Source of the DNA: Halichondria panicea | Taxonomy: Eukaryota > Porifera > Demospongiae > Suberitida > Halichondriidae | DNA length: 64,000 bases | Direction: 5' to 3' | Assembly (NCBI RefSeq): GCF_963675165.1 | Contig: NC_087382.1 | Span: forward strand, 4,503,963 to 4,567,962 | Shown here: piece by piece, positions 20,801-32,900 of the stretch | Layout: each line of letters begins with the position of its first letter | Numbering within the stretch: position 1 is the first letter of the stretch | Position numbers and translations under genes: made by a program | The notes under the pieces: generated by a model | Database searches by the model: none | What the model was told of the DNA's origin: nothing | The model's input: only the letters and a program-made list of their open reading frames with translations

Positions 20801-22683
20801 GGACCCTCGTCATTTCCACCCCCTCACCAACCCAACCCCTTGGTGTGGGCACCACTGCCACCTACTCGTGTGATCCTGGCTATGTTCTGGTTGGTGATCT
20901 CACTAGGACTTGTGAAAACTCGGAAATTGGAAGTGTCGGAACTTGGAGTGGCTCAGAAGTGGATCCTACATGTGAGTCCACTGCAGATATATATATATAT
21001 ATACTGGTACAAGAGTAGATAAGAGTAAGAGTGTTGAACTGCTACAGCATTTGCCTCGTCCTATGTCATCACTTGATAGTAATCAGTACTAATTGTTATG
21101 TTAGCGACACTTCCCAGAAACCGCACATGCTGTGATTGCGCAGTTCAGTGCTACAAATCACAGACCACAGTTTACTTAACAGCACTCATTAATTGAATAG
21201 TGACGACAGTGATGACGCATGTTAAGGCAAATGCGGTTCCACGATTACTACAGCAGTTCAACACTCCTACTCTTGACTGGTACTATAGTCCCCACCTTTA
21301 CATACACTGTTGTAGTCGAATTAATTGAAATCTGTTTCCGTAACTCTGCTTTCAATTAATCTCCCGGCTCACTCATGATTGTATGCTCATGGGCATCAGT
21401 CTGTATAGGCAGATTGAATTCTATAGTGGGATGATTTTGATTTTGTTTACTAAACTGCAGGTTTTATACCGAACAGGGCTCTAGTGGACTGTGAGGATAC
21501 AAGCTGTCGATATGAACAGCTGGTGTGTCCCGATCGAGACAACTGTACAATACACTGCAATGACATGGAACCATACGCTTGTTTCAGGACTGGTGTTGTG
21601 TGTCCGAGTGTATTGGGAGATTGCAATCTCAATTGTGACGATTCTTACGCCTGCATACAAGCTAACACCACATGCCTTCAAGGGAACTGTAACGTAAACT
21701 GTCCGAATGATTACTCTTGTCAGAATTCAGTCATGCAATGCTCAGGTGACAGCTGTCTCCTATCCTGTGAGGGCAGGGAATCTTGCTCGTATTCAACTAT
21801 CGAATCCTCAGGGGAAAACTACCTACTCAACTGCGTAGGACAAAATTCATGTTCTTATTTGGACTCTGAATGTTCTGGTGAAAGTTGCCGTACTAATTGC
21901 TATGAGGATTATTCATGCTCACACTCAACCTTAGACTGCTCCAATGGAAACTGCAGCTTACACTGCACTGATAGGTACGCTTGTCAATATGCAACAATGA
22001 GGTGCTTAGCGAATGCTTTTTGTAATGTGAATTGCCTCAATGGAAACCGAGCATGCCAATGGTCAGATTTTGTGTGTGAACAAGGTAGTACCTGTGTCTT
22101 TAACTTCGATGGAGAGTTCACTGGTGACACTATTGGCTGGTATACAGATATCACATGTGAAGAGAACAGTACCTGCAGCATCAGGTGCACTGGACTGAGT
22201 AATAATGCTCAGCAACAATGTTATCGTGCTGATATCATCTGTCCCACGAGTAATGGGGAGTGTACTGTCGAGTGCAGTGGCTATCTTTCCTGTCGATATT
22301 CACGCATTACATGTGGACCAAACAATGCCGTGAACTGCACTGGTCTTTCATCATGTCAACAAGCTAACTTTTATTGTCCAGCTAGCAACAATTGCACTAT
22401 CAACTGTAATGCACAGAACTCGTGTCAATCCTCTACCATCACTTGCTCAGCCAACAACAACTGCACTATCAACTGTGACGGCCAGTATTCCTGTAACAAT
22501 GCTCGAGTGACCTGTCCCACTGGAGACCACAGCTGCAACATACGCTGCACTGACCCACTGTCCTGTCAAGGCTTGAGTATCACCAACACACACAATGTCA
22601 ACCTGCTCTGTTGTGGTGGTCCCACTGCTTGTGCAGGAACGAGTGTGGTACCCACCTCCATCGATTGCCCCTATATTAATTAA
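17885..22683 (+). CDS. Type II membrane protein: coiled coil, six sushi domains, Cys-rich array (copy 1, 1106 aa)
   Basis: Eight exons with consistent phase-1 junctions: 17885-18743, 18817-19041, 19178-19372, 19496-19702, 20004-20204, 20346-20549, 20765-20971 and 21461-22683. There is no signal peptide. A ~43-residue basic cytoplasmic head is followed by a membrane anchor (residues ~45-69, FAVVAVLALLILAGVVVTMI), then a long Gln/Glu-rich coiled coil with sequons (~80-285). Next come six CCP/sushi modules, one per exon (~287-699), with the usual four Cys and signatures such as VATYSC, GY and TRTCE...WSG..P.C. The final exon encodes ~400 residues of tandem ~25-residue Cys-rich repeats (C...YSCQNS...C). 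The start was chosen by match to copy 2. A scavenger- or recognition-type surface receptor is inferred; trimerisation by the coiled coil is likely. Confidence 0.85.
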
Positions 22684-23151
22684 CTATTGATTGCTGAAGA
22701 ACGTTGACTATTAAATTGTGGACAGATAGTGTTCATAATTATAGTATTAGAACAAAATTCGATATGTAAGACGACAATTTTTATAAGCTGATTGACTGCA
22801 TGTTAATTTACAAAGTTTAAATGGGGGGCGTACTTTAACATCTTTCAACAGCCATAACATTAATATACCGTCAATCTAATGTCAACATTTAATTTCTGAA
22901 AGCTTGGAAAATACCTTTTCACCGAAGCCACAACTTATCATGGTTTAGCCTTGACCATGAATGCTATTATATATACATGGGTATAGAGGCAGTAGCTATA
23001 ATACATGGCAATATACAACAAAAATGTCTTCCGGGAAATTAGTTCACTACTAAATCTATCAGTTTCAGTATCCTGTTTACATGTACAGGTCTAACTGTTA
23101 CTTAGTTATGTAAAGTATCTGCAGAAGTAGTTTGCATTTTGTATTGTATTA
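22684..23151. other. Spacer between convergent genes
   Basis: This 470 bp AT-rich spacer lies between the stop of the first sushi gene and the stop of the Calx-beta gene. It must carry both 3' UTRs; an ATTAAA lies near 22709 on the + strand. Nothing else is seen. Confidence 0.5.
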
Positions 23152-26100
23152 CTAATAATAATTACTTTCATCCGCAGACACAGGTCCATAAGCCTCACAC
23201 GGGGTTACTTCAAACTTCACCTCTGACACTTTTTTCTTTGTTGTAGGAGGATTTCCAGTGTTACTCTTCAACTGTACCGCAGGAATGTAATCATAGTCAT
23301 GATTAGGGAGTTCGTTTAGACCAATATCCGACTGCCTGCATATATACATTTAAAAGCATAGAAGTGTTGTACAGCCTCATCATCACCAGGCCAATTTTTT
23401 TCTACTAGAACGCTATATATGGACCTAGCTGTAGCGTTCCACTGGAGAAAAATTAACACGGTGACGAGGTATACAGATCTATACACATTAAGGTAAACTC
23501 ACATTTCAGATGAATTATTGTTGATACTTGGTTCTTTAGATTTGTATCTCCTCCAATACCTCACAATAACCACCAAAACAACACTAAAAAGTATTGCGGC
23601 GACTAATATAATAGTCAGCGATCCAATCACACCACCAAGTACTGCACCAACACTCAATGATGGAGTATCTAGAGCTGCAATAATAAAAAATAATGTCCTG
23701 CTACAATGCAGGCATGAGAAATGTATACGTGCAAATGTACATAGTGCAACATTTACCGTACACCTAATTTCCTCAAAACTTCAGGACATGTGTATAATTA
23801 TATACATTGACTGTAAAAAAAGTGAACAGGAAATTTTGCACTATCCTGTGATCATCCAGGAAATTTCAGGTTTCTGTGAGCTAGAGATCTATACAGGCAT
23901 GTATAATACTTTCAATGGGTTTGCTAATGAGGACACTCGATCCCATGCAGATAGCGCTACCTTGCTTAAAAAATCAACTCACGTGTAACATCCAAGATAT
24001 TCACATGGACAACACTTGGTTGTATATTCACTTGGGTTCTTACTTCATATGACACAAACTCATCAAATAGGAGGAACAAGGAGAAACTTTCATTGCCTTC
24101 CAAAGTTTTGTCAAAGTTTATTGTCACATTAAAACAAGCTCGATGTCTATCACTGCTCAGAGTTTCATAGACGTCTAAGTCTGCTGCTCTGATAGCAACA
24201 AAGTCAGCACCTCCTAAAATATAAGCTATTGTTAATGATGCTCTAATACGACAATGGTATACACAATAAATACCTATTGCTGATCCATCAATTGAAATCA
24301 CCACTAGGTCAAGACTTAAATTGAATTTTTCACTTTCTGGTGTCTTTAAAACTCCGAAGCAAGCTTCAAAAGAGCCAACGTCCTCACTAACAGTGTAGTC
24401 CCCTTCAAATCCAACAAAGAAAGCTGTGAGGAGGAAATGGTTATGCATGTATACATGTATATGAATTCTCACTCACAGTCATAATCAATGATATGTATAT
24501 ATGTGGAGGAATACAGTACGCCAGCAGAGGGGTCAATAAAAGCTGGGTGAAGAGGATTTTCAGAAGGCTGGATGGACGCTTGAAAAGCTTCAGTACCCTC
24601 AGCCACATCATCGGGGAACAATATAAAGGGGAAGTCCAAGCGTTGTTCATTCGGGCCGAACTCCAATATAATTTCATAATCACCAGGGTAACGAACTACA
24701 TAGTCATTGTCAGCATTGACAGTGGATAGGGTGGCTGGTTGTATGTTTGTATTGGGTGTGGCTTGATTCATTTCAATAATGACTACATATCTTTGCTCAG
24801 AGATTTGACCACCTTGCTTCTCTAAGAACACAACACCGCTTATCTCCTCTTCAAATTGAGGCTCCTGGAATGTGTAGCTGGCATTCTGGAAACCAATTTG
24901 TAAGTCTGAAAAAAATAAGAACAATATTATTTTAGACGTGACTGAACTACCTATATAATTATACATTTAATATTTAAATATTAAGGTAATTTGATTGATC
25001 AAATCTCAATAATTATGTACATGTACCTACCATCATTGTCATTTATAATACAGAGGGAACTTCGACGGTTGATACGAATTAAGGCATTGATAGACGAGAG
25101 TAGTGTCAAATCGATCATAAAAACTTCCTCTGGTGCCTCATCTATGTCATCATCGACAATAGGCACTGATGCAGTAACCTCATTCACCTGAGGTCCAGTC
25201 TGGTCAGCTTCAAACCTTACTGTAATTAAATCTGTTGAGAAGTCACGTCGATCTTCAGCTGTTAGGAAATTCATTGCATAATTATATGGGTTATCATGAA
25301 TTTGTTGCTCACTTATTCGAGCACGGTTAGGAGAACGTGTGTTGTTATCAGGTGGTACATTTGGCAATGAAGGTATACCAACTGCTAATGCCTCATCAAT
25401 AGTGTGTGGGGTTAGGAGTAACACAACTGGACTGGCGATACGTATATTCTTGCTCACTTTAGCGTTAATGAACAGCTCATTTTCACTGGATCTGTATTCA
25501 TTATTAGTCAGCTGGAAGACCACAGCTGCATGCACAAGGAAAATTAGTGTGATGTTCCTTATACACGGATAAGCTCACCATCATTATCAATGATGATCAG
25601 GTCAAATCTGTCCTGGACCAATGCAAAGCGAGGAAGGGCTCTCACAGACACACTCAGTCCAAGTTGGGCAGTTTCCACTGGTTCTTGAGCAATTCTGTCC
25701 ACTCGAAACCTGACGAATATCATAGAGTTCAAAGTTGGGCTAATTGTAAACCTTGTAGAGCTGAGTTGAAAGTCCTGCTCCAGATCTGTAGATTTAATCC
25801 CCAAGGGCACAGAAGAGGGTATGCATGCAAGTCAGCATCAATTGTATGTATTCATCAAACTTTATATAGAAATATATTTTGATAGAGCACTTGTTGCATG
25901 CCCTCTTCGTTCTCTTTATACCCTCATGTTGCAGCAAAATACTATAATACCCTCACACTAATATAGCCCAAATGAATAGTATGGCTGTGCACTCACCTGC
26001 AGTGCCACCTTTAGTTATAGTGATGTCTCCTCTGATGATGGTGGAGGTAGTGGGGGGTTTGATGTACCCAATTTCAATAGGATACCTCCGCCCTCCCTCA

Positions 26101-27448
26101 ACAGCTTCAAGCCTCGTTTCCAGAAAACCAAATGCTAAATGTACAATGGTATAGACTAAGATGGTATAAAAACATGTGTTATTTACCACTTGAAAAACAG
26201 GTTCACGGTATAATACTTATACGTAGCTATAGCATAATTGCCTCGGTGCGCATGCGCAAGTTGGGTATACGGTAGTGTGTCTGTGTGTGTGTGTGTGTAG
26301 ACTGCTATAGCTGCATGCTCAAGGATCGTGAAGTACAAGTAAGAGTTTCTATAGGCCTCTAGTCAAGGATTTTAATTCGTATATAGATTTGCAAAATAAT
26401 GCTTCCATATGGTTCTCGAGCTAGTTATGCCTAGTTTTGCTTACTTGGAATGATTTTTCAGAAGAGTGCGTAGATTAACTTGTCCACAGAGTGTTGCTAC
26501 TCTACTTAGTAGTTAGCTCTGCACTAGAATGCGGTGCTTTTTCATTATACAGGTAAGGGAAGAGACATTTGTAGCATTTCTGTGTATATTTATAGGATTC
26601 GTATTTCATTGCCTCTATATATCCAAGTTTGCTAGAGCACACGGAAATGCTGCATGCAAGAGTTTTCAGACATAATCCCAGCTCTACTTGATTTTGCCCT
26701 CGAGCTATTAGGGTTGGCCCAGACTAAAAATGCAGTATAGACCACAAAAACAATTCGGTTGCCAAAAAGTATAGAGGTGGTGGAGGAGCCGCCTATATAT
26801 ACGTCAATCATTCGCCAATCAGGTATATACGTAATTTTCAGCAATTACACATATAAAATTACGTGTGAATCAGATAGCGTAAACTCACTGACACACTTGA
26901 TGCATTCTCCCAGTAGGTTGTAAGAGAGACCGGCCGTGTTGAGACAGCACTCTCTGACTTGAGCAGCAGCTGACCCAGTCGAGGTTAAAGGAATGGTGGC
27001 TCCACTGCACTCATTTCCTGCATAGCAACCGGCGATGGTGGTAGGACCTACATAAGCCAGTAAATTGCAGCAATTGTGAAGCACATGCACACTAAGTGAT
27101 ATAACTTACACATTAGATCCACACAACTTCCATCAATGTTGTATGCAACTCCACCTCCAGCACAGCACTCAGCACGACTCTGAGCTTGCCTGCGACCAAA
27201 ATTATCAGAGCAGTCCGTTGATGTTGAACAAATTCCATTGCCTTCATATACATTAAAAACCCATAATGAATTTGCTGCATATCCATTATAGATCTATAAT
27301 TTTAATACGGGCCTATAATATAAATCTATGTTGAGCAAACTATAGTTATTTATAGCTATAATGCCTATAATTATATATATATATATATACCTTCTGTTTT
27401 TTTTATTAGCAACACTACTGACAGCAGCAGTAGATTTTCAAATTGCAT
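23152..27448 (-). CDS. Single-pass membrane protein with Cys modules and Calx-beta-like repeats, 784 aa
   Basis: Eleven exons on the - strand with phase kept at every junction: 27391-27448, 27110-27241, 26889-27047, 25997-26134, 25579-25785, 25031-25525, 24477-24905, 24274-24423, 23983-24213, 23503-23674 and 23152-23335. The short first exon encodes the signal peptide (MQFENLLLLSVVLLIKKTE). Two homologous Cys modules follow (each C..C..ECC..YN..G.C, residues ~20-116). Then come about four Calx-beta-like repeats (~117-660), with EGG-type starts and ends such as LIIIDNDG, LCIINDND and IHIIDYD. A membrane helix lies at ~675-705, and an ~80-residue tail contains the tyrosine motif HDYDYIPAV. Calx-beta repeats bind Ca2+ and occur in sponge aggregation factors and in integrin beta-4, so an adhesion or recognition role is plausible. 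The exact domain count is uncertain. Confidence 0.82.
26255..26555. repeat. Dispersed GT-linked repeat inside an intron
   Basis: The stretch starts near a (GT)n tract (26275-26298) and continues with segments such as TTTCTATAGGCCTCTAG and CTCGAGCTAGTTATGCCTAG. These also occur at 31587-32285, 39574-39905 and 48540-48790 (the first half also inverted inside 13743-14079). Confidence 0.65.
27391..27448 (-). other. Signal-peptide exon of the Calx-beta gene
   Basis: ATG at 27448-27446 opens 19 codons plus one base, ending in GAAG|GTATAT. The leftover G joins the next exon (27241, GC...) to make Gly in frame. The peptide has a hydrophobic core (LLLLSVVLLI) typical of a signal sequence, which strongly supports this as the true first coding exon. 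Confidence 0.75.
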
Positions 27449-29962
27449 CTCGTTCAGTTCCTTATACTTTTGTTCCAGCAATAGTCTCAGTATATTTAGT
27501 TTTTAGCCAGTATATTGAGAAAATTTGCTCTATATACTTGTTGTCTAATTAAGAGTGGGTGTAGCATAATGTTGCCTAAATTAGGTGGTGATGTAAAACC
27601 CATCAGTCTACAAAGCGCATCGATGACACAGTCACTGCTTTGATAAAGCAAAAAGTCTTGTTGTCAAACTAATGTTATGCCTTCAACATTGCGTAGTGCG
27701 TGGAGCGGTTGTCAAGGATTAATGTTCAGTACCATATAAGTATATATACAACTAAAACACATGCTGATTGCAGCCTTTAACACTTGCTATCTCGCTACCT
27801 ACAATTAATAGCTGATTCATGAACTGCATGTGGGTACTGAGATGACAGGATAATTCAGTAATCCACAGAAATTAGTCAGGTACCAATAATCTGGCCCTTA
27901 ATAATCGCAGCTAAAAGAGCATAATTATAATACACAGACAAAGTGAGAAAACTGCACACACCATGCAACAGGTGGAGATGGGACTACCAACTAGCAATGG
28001 GCCAAGTCACTTTCAGTCGGAGTAATTGTGATCACAAGAAAAAATTTACCAATCCTCTAAGGATTGTTCGCAGTATATTATTATATAATAATTATTAATA
28101 TCGGTACTGCATGCATGCTTGTTCTATAATTATATAGGTAGATCCTATATTAACGGGATTGGTAAATTTTTTCTTGTGATCACAAGCGTGAAGTAATTAG
28201 TGATGTGCATAGTAAATATATCTTCAGTAAGGATACACATGCAGTGGATATACCACATTGACAGACATGTTTACCCAAATGCAAATTTTTAAATCGAATC
28301 ATTCACATAAGTTATAACTTTAGTTATCTCGCTAATTATCGTACTGACGTGTTTATTTATTACTACTTCTGTCACCGTACTATTTCGTGAATCATTGGTT
28401 CCTTTGTTACTCGTAAGCTCTATGCTACAAAACAAATTTCTATGATTGTGCTCTATTTTTTGCTCGAAGTATTAGTGACTCTTGCTGTGAACCTTGTAGC
28501 TGTCAACTGCATGGTCGAGTGAGGATAGATCTAGTGCATTTTGAACATAATACCAGGTACTTGTCGCTTTTTGGATACTGTATGTTGTATGGCAGTGCTA
28601 TATATGTCCGAAGGTAAAGGCTATTTTTCAATGTGGGTGCCTGCGTGTTAGAGCTGTATCTAGATTTGACACTGATTTCGACTGCATTTGGAATCGGTCA
28701 CTCTAAATTATCATCATGTACTCCTTTTTCTAAGTGCAATGATGTTAATGCTGTTCTCGTGTGACGAGTCATCATAGCCGACTTGCACAGGAATTGGATC
28801 TTGTGGTTCTACTATCAAATATACAGCTTGTATCCTGGTTTCACTGCCATAGAATGATGTAGATCGTGCTGGCAGGAGTTAATCTTAGCACATAAACTAT
28901 TTCACCAAGTCCGAGCATCGTTGTTGTCGATAGTTTGTGGCAATTAATAGGTTTACTGATTACACAATATTGATCCTCCTTGTATAACATTGGTAATTCT
29001 TACAATACCTTTCATGACCTGCATGAGTAATAAGTGAAAAAACATAAGGTGAAACATGTAAAACTGAATGTTCATCGCAGAAGTTTAGGTCCACAACGGG
29101 AGCGCAGGATTCTCTGATACATTATGGCTGTATGAGTTGTAAGAGAGAGAAGGTGATTCGGCTCAGTGTTCTGCTGTAGCTTTCATTAGATTTAGTTGCC
29201 AAATTTGAGGCTAGACTTTTGTAGAACACCGTTGGCCTGGTTGGCCACCATGGCACCTGTACATCACCAATGCATGGTGGCCACCATGGCATCTGTATAC
29301 ATCACCAATGCATGGAGTGAATGAGGTGCATGTGTTCGATAGCTTTGACACGTTGTTTATATTGTCTTTTCTTCTCAAGTTCATGTTTCCTGTAACAGTT
29401 GGTGTGTTGGTCTAGTCTGGCACTGTCTTGGACGTTCAATGACAATCCGGTTAGTTCTTCACCATCTACAGGTTTGGCTCTATACAGACATCACTAGCAC
29501 TGCACATTTCATGATCAGTGAGTAGGTTGGCTGTAAGGTCTCTTATTTTATTGTACCTGTTGAGAAAACGTTACTAGAAGCCTATAGAACAGAGAAACTG
29601 TTGCTAACATGTGTGCTGCTCTGTGCTTAGCCTCCTTGGCATGCATGCATTTTAAATCTGTCTGGTCTCGAGGCTACTCTGTGCTTTGCTGCACATGCGC
29701 AATCAAGGCATAACAATAGATTATTACGTCATTATTGTTGCACAATAAAATTGAGCCCTTCCCACTTTTTGGACAGATCTTGTGTAAAGCTGTTTCTGTA
29801 ACGTAAGTGATTGCATATCTTTACTGGAGCTTGTTGCCTTTTGACTCTCTATGGTGGCACTCGTGGCTGTGTCACAAGTATTACTTAGTAACCCAAACCA
29901 CCAGAGGTGACTAGAGCAGTTTTCTTGCTGGACAAGGGATAGTGGACAGTTAGCATCACACA
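27449..29962. other. Intergenic region between divergent genes
   Basis: This 2.5 kb stretch between the Calx-beta gene (-) and the second sushi gene (+) has no supported coding exon. It holds a fold-back element (28026-28185), a two-copy 37-38 bp tandem repeat (29240-29314) with GGCCACCATGG cores, and both promoters. Confidence 0.55.
28026..28185. mobile_element. Small fold-back element, 30-bp inverted ends
   Basis: TTGTGATCACAAGAAAAAAT...ACCAATCC (28026-28055) is matched in inverse at 28156-28185. The outermost TTGTGATCACAA is itself palindromic. The interior is ~100 bp of AT-rich DNA. No clear target duplication is seen. Confidence 0.7.
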
Positions 29963-32900
29963 ATGGAGAAGAACCCAGTGTATGAGTTTGGTAGTTACAA
30001 TGCCAAGTACTCGATATCTGACAGCAGAACCAATGTCTTAAAACCGGCCAATATTGCAAGGTCTAAGCAAGCCACAAGATGTAAGACTTCTTGTAGTACA
30101 TGTGTAACTGCAACCTTTGCAGTAGTGGCTGTTGTGATTGCTCTACTCGTTCTTGCAGGAGTGGTAGTCACAATGACTTTGCGATCACAGGATGCCAACA
30201 TTGAGTCTAACACGAAGATTAAACAAGAGATGAAAGAATTTATGAGTCAACAAGTGAATGTAACCAATGAACTGACAAAGCTTATTCAAATACAAGAACG
30301 TGAGATAGAATCTCTGAAGCATAATCTTCAGCATTCCAATGAAAGCATTATCGAGCTACGAATACAGCTTGCTTCTGAGATAGATACTTTAAGCAACAAT
30401 GTTACTGCTGGAATTGCGACTGTCCAGTTACAACAAAGCCAGAGTGTGATCCGTTGCATGGAAAAAACAAATGAAAAATACGAAAATTTGACAGAGGTCA
30501 TCCAGCACTCGCTAGTGAAGTTAACTAGAAAGCAAGAGGAAGACATTTCAAGCCTCGAGAAATCTTCAAATCAGAGTGTCGAAAATCTACACATACAACT
30601 TCATTCTTTTAATCATTCTTTCACCACTGATATTGAGGGTGTGTGGAGAAGGCTAAACCAGAATGCACTCGACTGCCTAGGAAAGATCAACGAAACACAG
30701 AATGAAGAAAATAACGAGGTGGAGGCAATTAATAATCGAATTGACCATCTTGCTTTAAATTTTACATCAGATGTTATGTTAATCCGGACTCAACTCAGTA
30801 ATATACATAATTCTACTGGCTCACAAGGTAAAACATCATGCAATCCGAAATTAGTACAATAAAAGTATATCTCTTGACCTATATAATTATGCAATATAAT
30901 TACACACACACACAGGTGGACCACTAACTTGCGAAGTACTTTCCCCACCCACCAATGGAGGGGTCAGTATAGAGGCAGGACCAAACTCACTGAGTGGTGG
31001 ACTGGGCTCAGTGGCTACCTACACATGTGACCCAGGCTATGCTGTAGCGGGACAGAGGACCAGGGCTTGTGAGGACACTAACGGAGGGACAGTCACTATG
31101 GGAACGTGGAGTGGAGCACAACCATCTTGTGCAGGTACAGTATGTTTGATATGAGATATATACTGTTCATTTAATGCCATGTTTAATGCTTTTTGAAGCT
31201 GGGAAAATATACAAACTATATATAATGCTACCATAATTAAGACAAGCGTCACAAAGTCGTTCATGCATGTTCGTCCTTCCTTCATAAACAATTAATTTAT
31301 GCATGTATTAGAAACATTTTGCTTGGAGCCTCCCACACCAGTGAATGGAGATGCGGTATTGAGTAGTCAAGACTTGAGTGTGGGCACCATGGCTACCTAC
31401 TCCTGTGACTCTGGGTACGTTCTTGTTGGCCTGGTAACCAGGACTTGTGAAGATGTTAGAGGAGAGACAATTGGAATTTGGAGTGGAACTACACCAGCAT
31501 GTGAAGGTACACACAATAAACAGTGATAGCTGGAGTATTGTAAACAAAATTCATTGCCTGTGATTGTATTAACTTCTCACTTACTCATTATGCCTCGAGG
31601 CGTAGCCGCACGAGGGATACGGTAAAGCTGACTGTGTGTGTGTGTGTGTCTGTTCCAACTGTAACTGCTCAATGGTTGTAATGCGACGAAAACTAACAGC
31701 TTCTATAGGCTTCTAGCCACGTTCTCTTGGATTTTGATTCGTGGATTAGCAAACTAAATCTCTCGAGTTATGGCTAGTTTGACTCACATTGAAGGCTGTT
31801 GCAGTCTCTTCAGAATCTTTCGTAGCATTATCTGTTCGCACAAAGTTTCTATTAAGTTAGTCCTGCACTAAAGCGCTAGCTTTTTGTTGGCTACAAGAGT
31901 TAGAAAAGCAGTGGCGTAGGCAGAGGGGGGCTGACGGGGCTAGAGCCCCCCCCCCTTTTGTGTTTCATCAACTCCAAACCAGCTTGAATCCAGAGGCTTG
32001 AATCACTTTGATCTGTCAATCTATTCTGCACTGCACTGCATGCGTAGTTACTAGAATGATGTCATTCAATGGAAATGTGGGCAGGGTCATCTACTGCGCA
32101 TGCTTACTGCTGATGAAAAGTGATGACCTTTTTTTTAGGAAAATTCCAAACTATTCAGCGCCTGCTCTAGCCCTGCTCAATGGATTTGAGCCCTGCCCTT
32201 CCCAAAATCCTGGCTACGCCACTGAAAAGAGCTGTAAAACTAGCTATACTGTAGCAGCCATTGTGACCTTGCAGACACACCCCTTATTTCTTTGTACGTA
32301 ATGCGCATGCGCGTTCTCCCCCACGTGTGAGAGAATAAAATCCAAAGCAGAGACTAGTCGGGCGCCACCTCCCTCTACCGTTGCCCAGAAGGAGATCGGG
32401 AATCAAGCCTATCCACAGTTTTGTTCTTGCAGTATCTCAAGTGGATTGATCACATGCACCCACTCAACTGTACCACGTGTAAATTTTGCACACATTGGAT
32501 TGACTGATAGGCGAGGCCAACACCCACTTTAATAAATGTTATTCATCGCTATTGGCTAGCACCCACATAGAATAAATGATATTCATGATACTATTGCGTA
32601 ACAGGCCAGAACAAAACTGTGGATAGGCTTGATTCCCGACCTCCTTCTAGGAGGGGGGCGGCGCTCGACTAAGCAGACACAGCTATCATCTTTTCTTGAG
32701 CCAGAGGGCCTGGTAAGCTACCATATACATATACAACAGCTAGATATAACAATACGAATGTATACAAGTCTTTTCTTTTCATCTTATCTTCTCAGTTATG
32801 ATAGATATAAATATGCACTGAGCTCCAGATTCTGGAAGAATCAATTTCTTCTTTCTTGAGACCACAAAACACAACAATGATACCATAATAAATAACAACA

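Noticed and set aside
27361..27552. + strand ORF starting MPIIIYIYIYLLFFLLATLL
   Set aside because: It is antisense to the signal-peptide exon of the Calx-beta gene, begins in an AT dinucleotide tract, and has no splice sites or family resemblance.
32008..32301. 97-codon + strand ORF
   Set aside because: It runs through a hAT-like MITE and the surrounding dispersed repeat, with no recognisable domain.
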